Shown piece after piece: positions 5,053 to 5,465 of a stretch of DNA of 5,465 bases. A model generated the notes under the pieces. The model saw only the letters and a list, made by a program, of their open reading frames with translations. It had not been told where the DNA came from and did no database searches. The translations under genes and the position numbers were made by a program. Position 1 is the first letter of the stretch. Every line of letters begins with the position of its first letter. Source of the DNA: Ponticaulis sp. (GTDB lineage Bacteria; Pseudomonadota; Alphaproteobacteria; Caulobacterales; Hyphomonadaceae); NCBI GenBank assembly GCA_002699325.1, contig PABS01000097.1, forward strand, positions 1 to 5,465, given 5' to 3'.

Positions 5053-5465
5053 CAGACGAACTGCCGGTTTTCATCGACGGCTTCTGCCCCAACCATCATG
5101 ACCTGCCCGACAATCATCACCATAGCCCCTGTGATCATGAGTATCAGAGTGTTGCTTGAAAGCGCGACCGAGACCGTTCGCGCGCCAGGTGGATTATCCA
5201 GGGTCATGAGCAGAGGCACGAGCGTTGGCTGGATAAGTGACCAGATGGCGGAAATGAAAATCGTCAGCCCCAGAAACCGCAGCACTTTCAGAACCTTATC
5301 TCCAAACACGTCCTCATATTGGAAGACATGAAAAAGTCGGAACATTGCAAGGCCAATGGCAAACTGAGCTGCCAGACCCAGAATGATCACCGCGTGAATC
5401 AGAAACATCTTAAGCGGAGTCGGTTGGGTCACAGCCTGAATTTCCGGCTGCAGTACCTCCCAATA
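5052..5465 (-). CDS. DUF2975 membrane protein, N-terminus beyond the right edge
   Basis: The visible part is 137 codons and the frame stays open to the last base. An in-frame GTG at 5432 would give 126 residues, but DUF2975 proteins are usually longer (about 150-180 residues with an extra N-terminal membrane helix), so the true start is probably outside the window. Numbering from that GTG, hydrophobic segments lie at about 10-30, 53-75 and 90-112. Family-like features are F-x-Y-x-D-V-F followed by a basic helix and RFLG (37-55), NPPGARTVSVALSS (80-93), and a C-terminus ending A-x-D-ENRQFV. It is an integral inner-membrane protein of unknown function. It sits directly upstream of the small HTH regulator with a one-base stop/start overlap. 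That gene order recurs in distant bacteria and suggests the pair works as a membrane protein with a DNA-binding partner (inference). Confidence 0.85.
   Translation of the reverse strand, partial: YWEVLQPEIQAVTQPTPLKMFLIHAVIILGLAAQFAIGLAMFRLFHVFQYEDVFGDKVLKVLRFLGLTIFISAIWSLIQPTLVPLLMTLDNPPGARTVSVALSSNTLILMITGAMVMIVGQVMMVGAEAVDENRQFV

Overview
The window reads as ordinary chromosomal DNA of an alphaproteobacterium, most likely a mid-GC marine Caulobacterales/Hyphomonadaceae-type organism. The basis is a CC0125/CC1285-type lipoprotein (a family I know mainly from Caulobacter relatives), a COG4307 zinc-ribbon metallopeptidase of the kind common in alphaproteobacteria, a eukaryote-like NADP isocitrate dehydrogenase, and promoter-like boxes resembling the Caulobacter housekeeping pattern (TTGaC ... 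GCTA). The lineage is an inference; no rRNA or other phylogenetic marker is present.

Layout. 1-226: the 3' end of an unrecognised plus-strand ORF, meeting the next gene tail to tail with overlapping stop codons. 223-1801 (minus strand): a putative zinc metallopeptidase followed 64 bases downstream by a small outer-membrane lipoprotein, probably one transcription unit. 1802-2016: a divergent regulatory region holding a good candidate promoter for the next gene and a 10-bp palindrome at its expected transcription start. 2017-3237 (plus): icd, NADP-dependent isocitrate dehydrogenase of the TCA cycle, ended by a strong intrinsic terminator at 3262-3289. 3371-4298 (plus): two adjacent genes, one base apart, encoding membrane-anchored proteins whose extracytoplasmic domains share six cysteines at nearly identical spacing. 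They are tandem paralogs of no family I can name. 4309-4334: a bidirectional terminator separating them from the convergent minus-strand block. 4367-5465 (minus): a YegP-like protein with two DUF1508 repeats, a small Cro/CI-type HTH regulator of the YozG type, and a DUF2975 membrane protein that runs off the right edge. The HTH start overlaps the DUF2975 stop by one base.

No tRNA, rRNA, CRISPR, insertion sequence, phage gene or attachment site is visible. The most novel-looking item is the tandem six-cysteine pair at 3371-4298. The DUF2975/HTH pair is a recurrent but poorly understood two-gene module.
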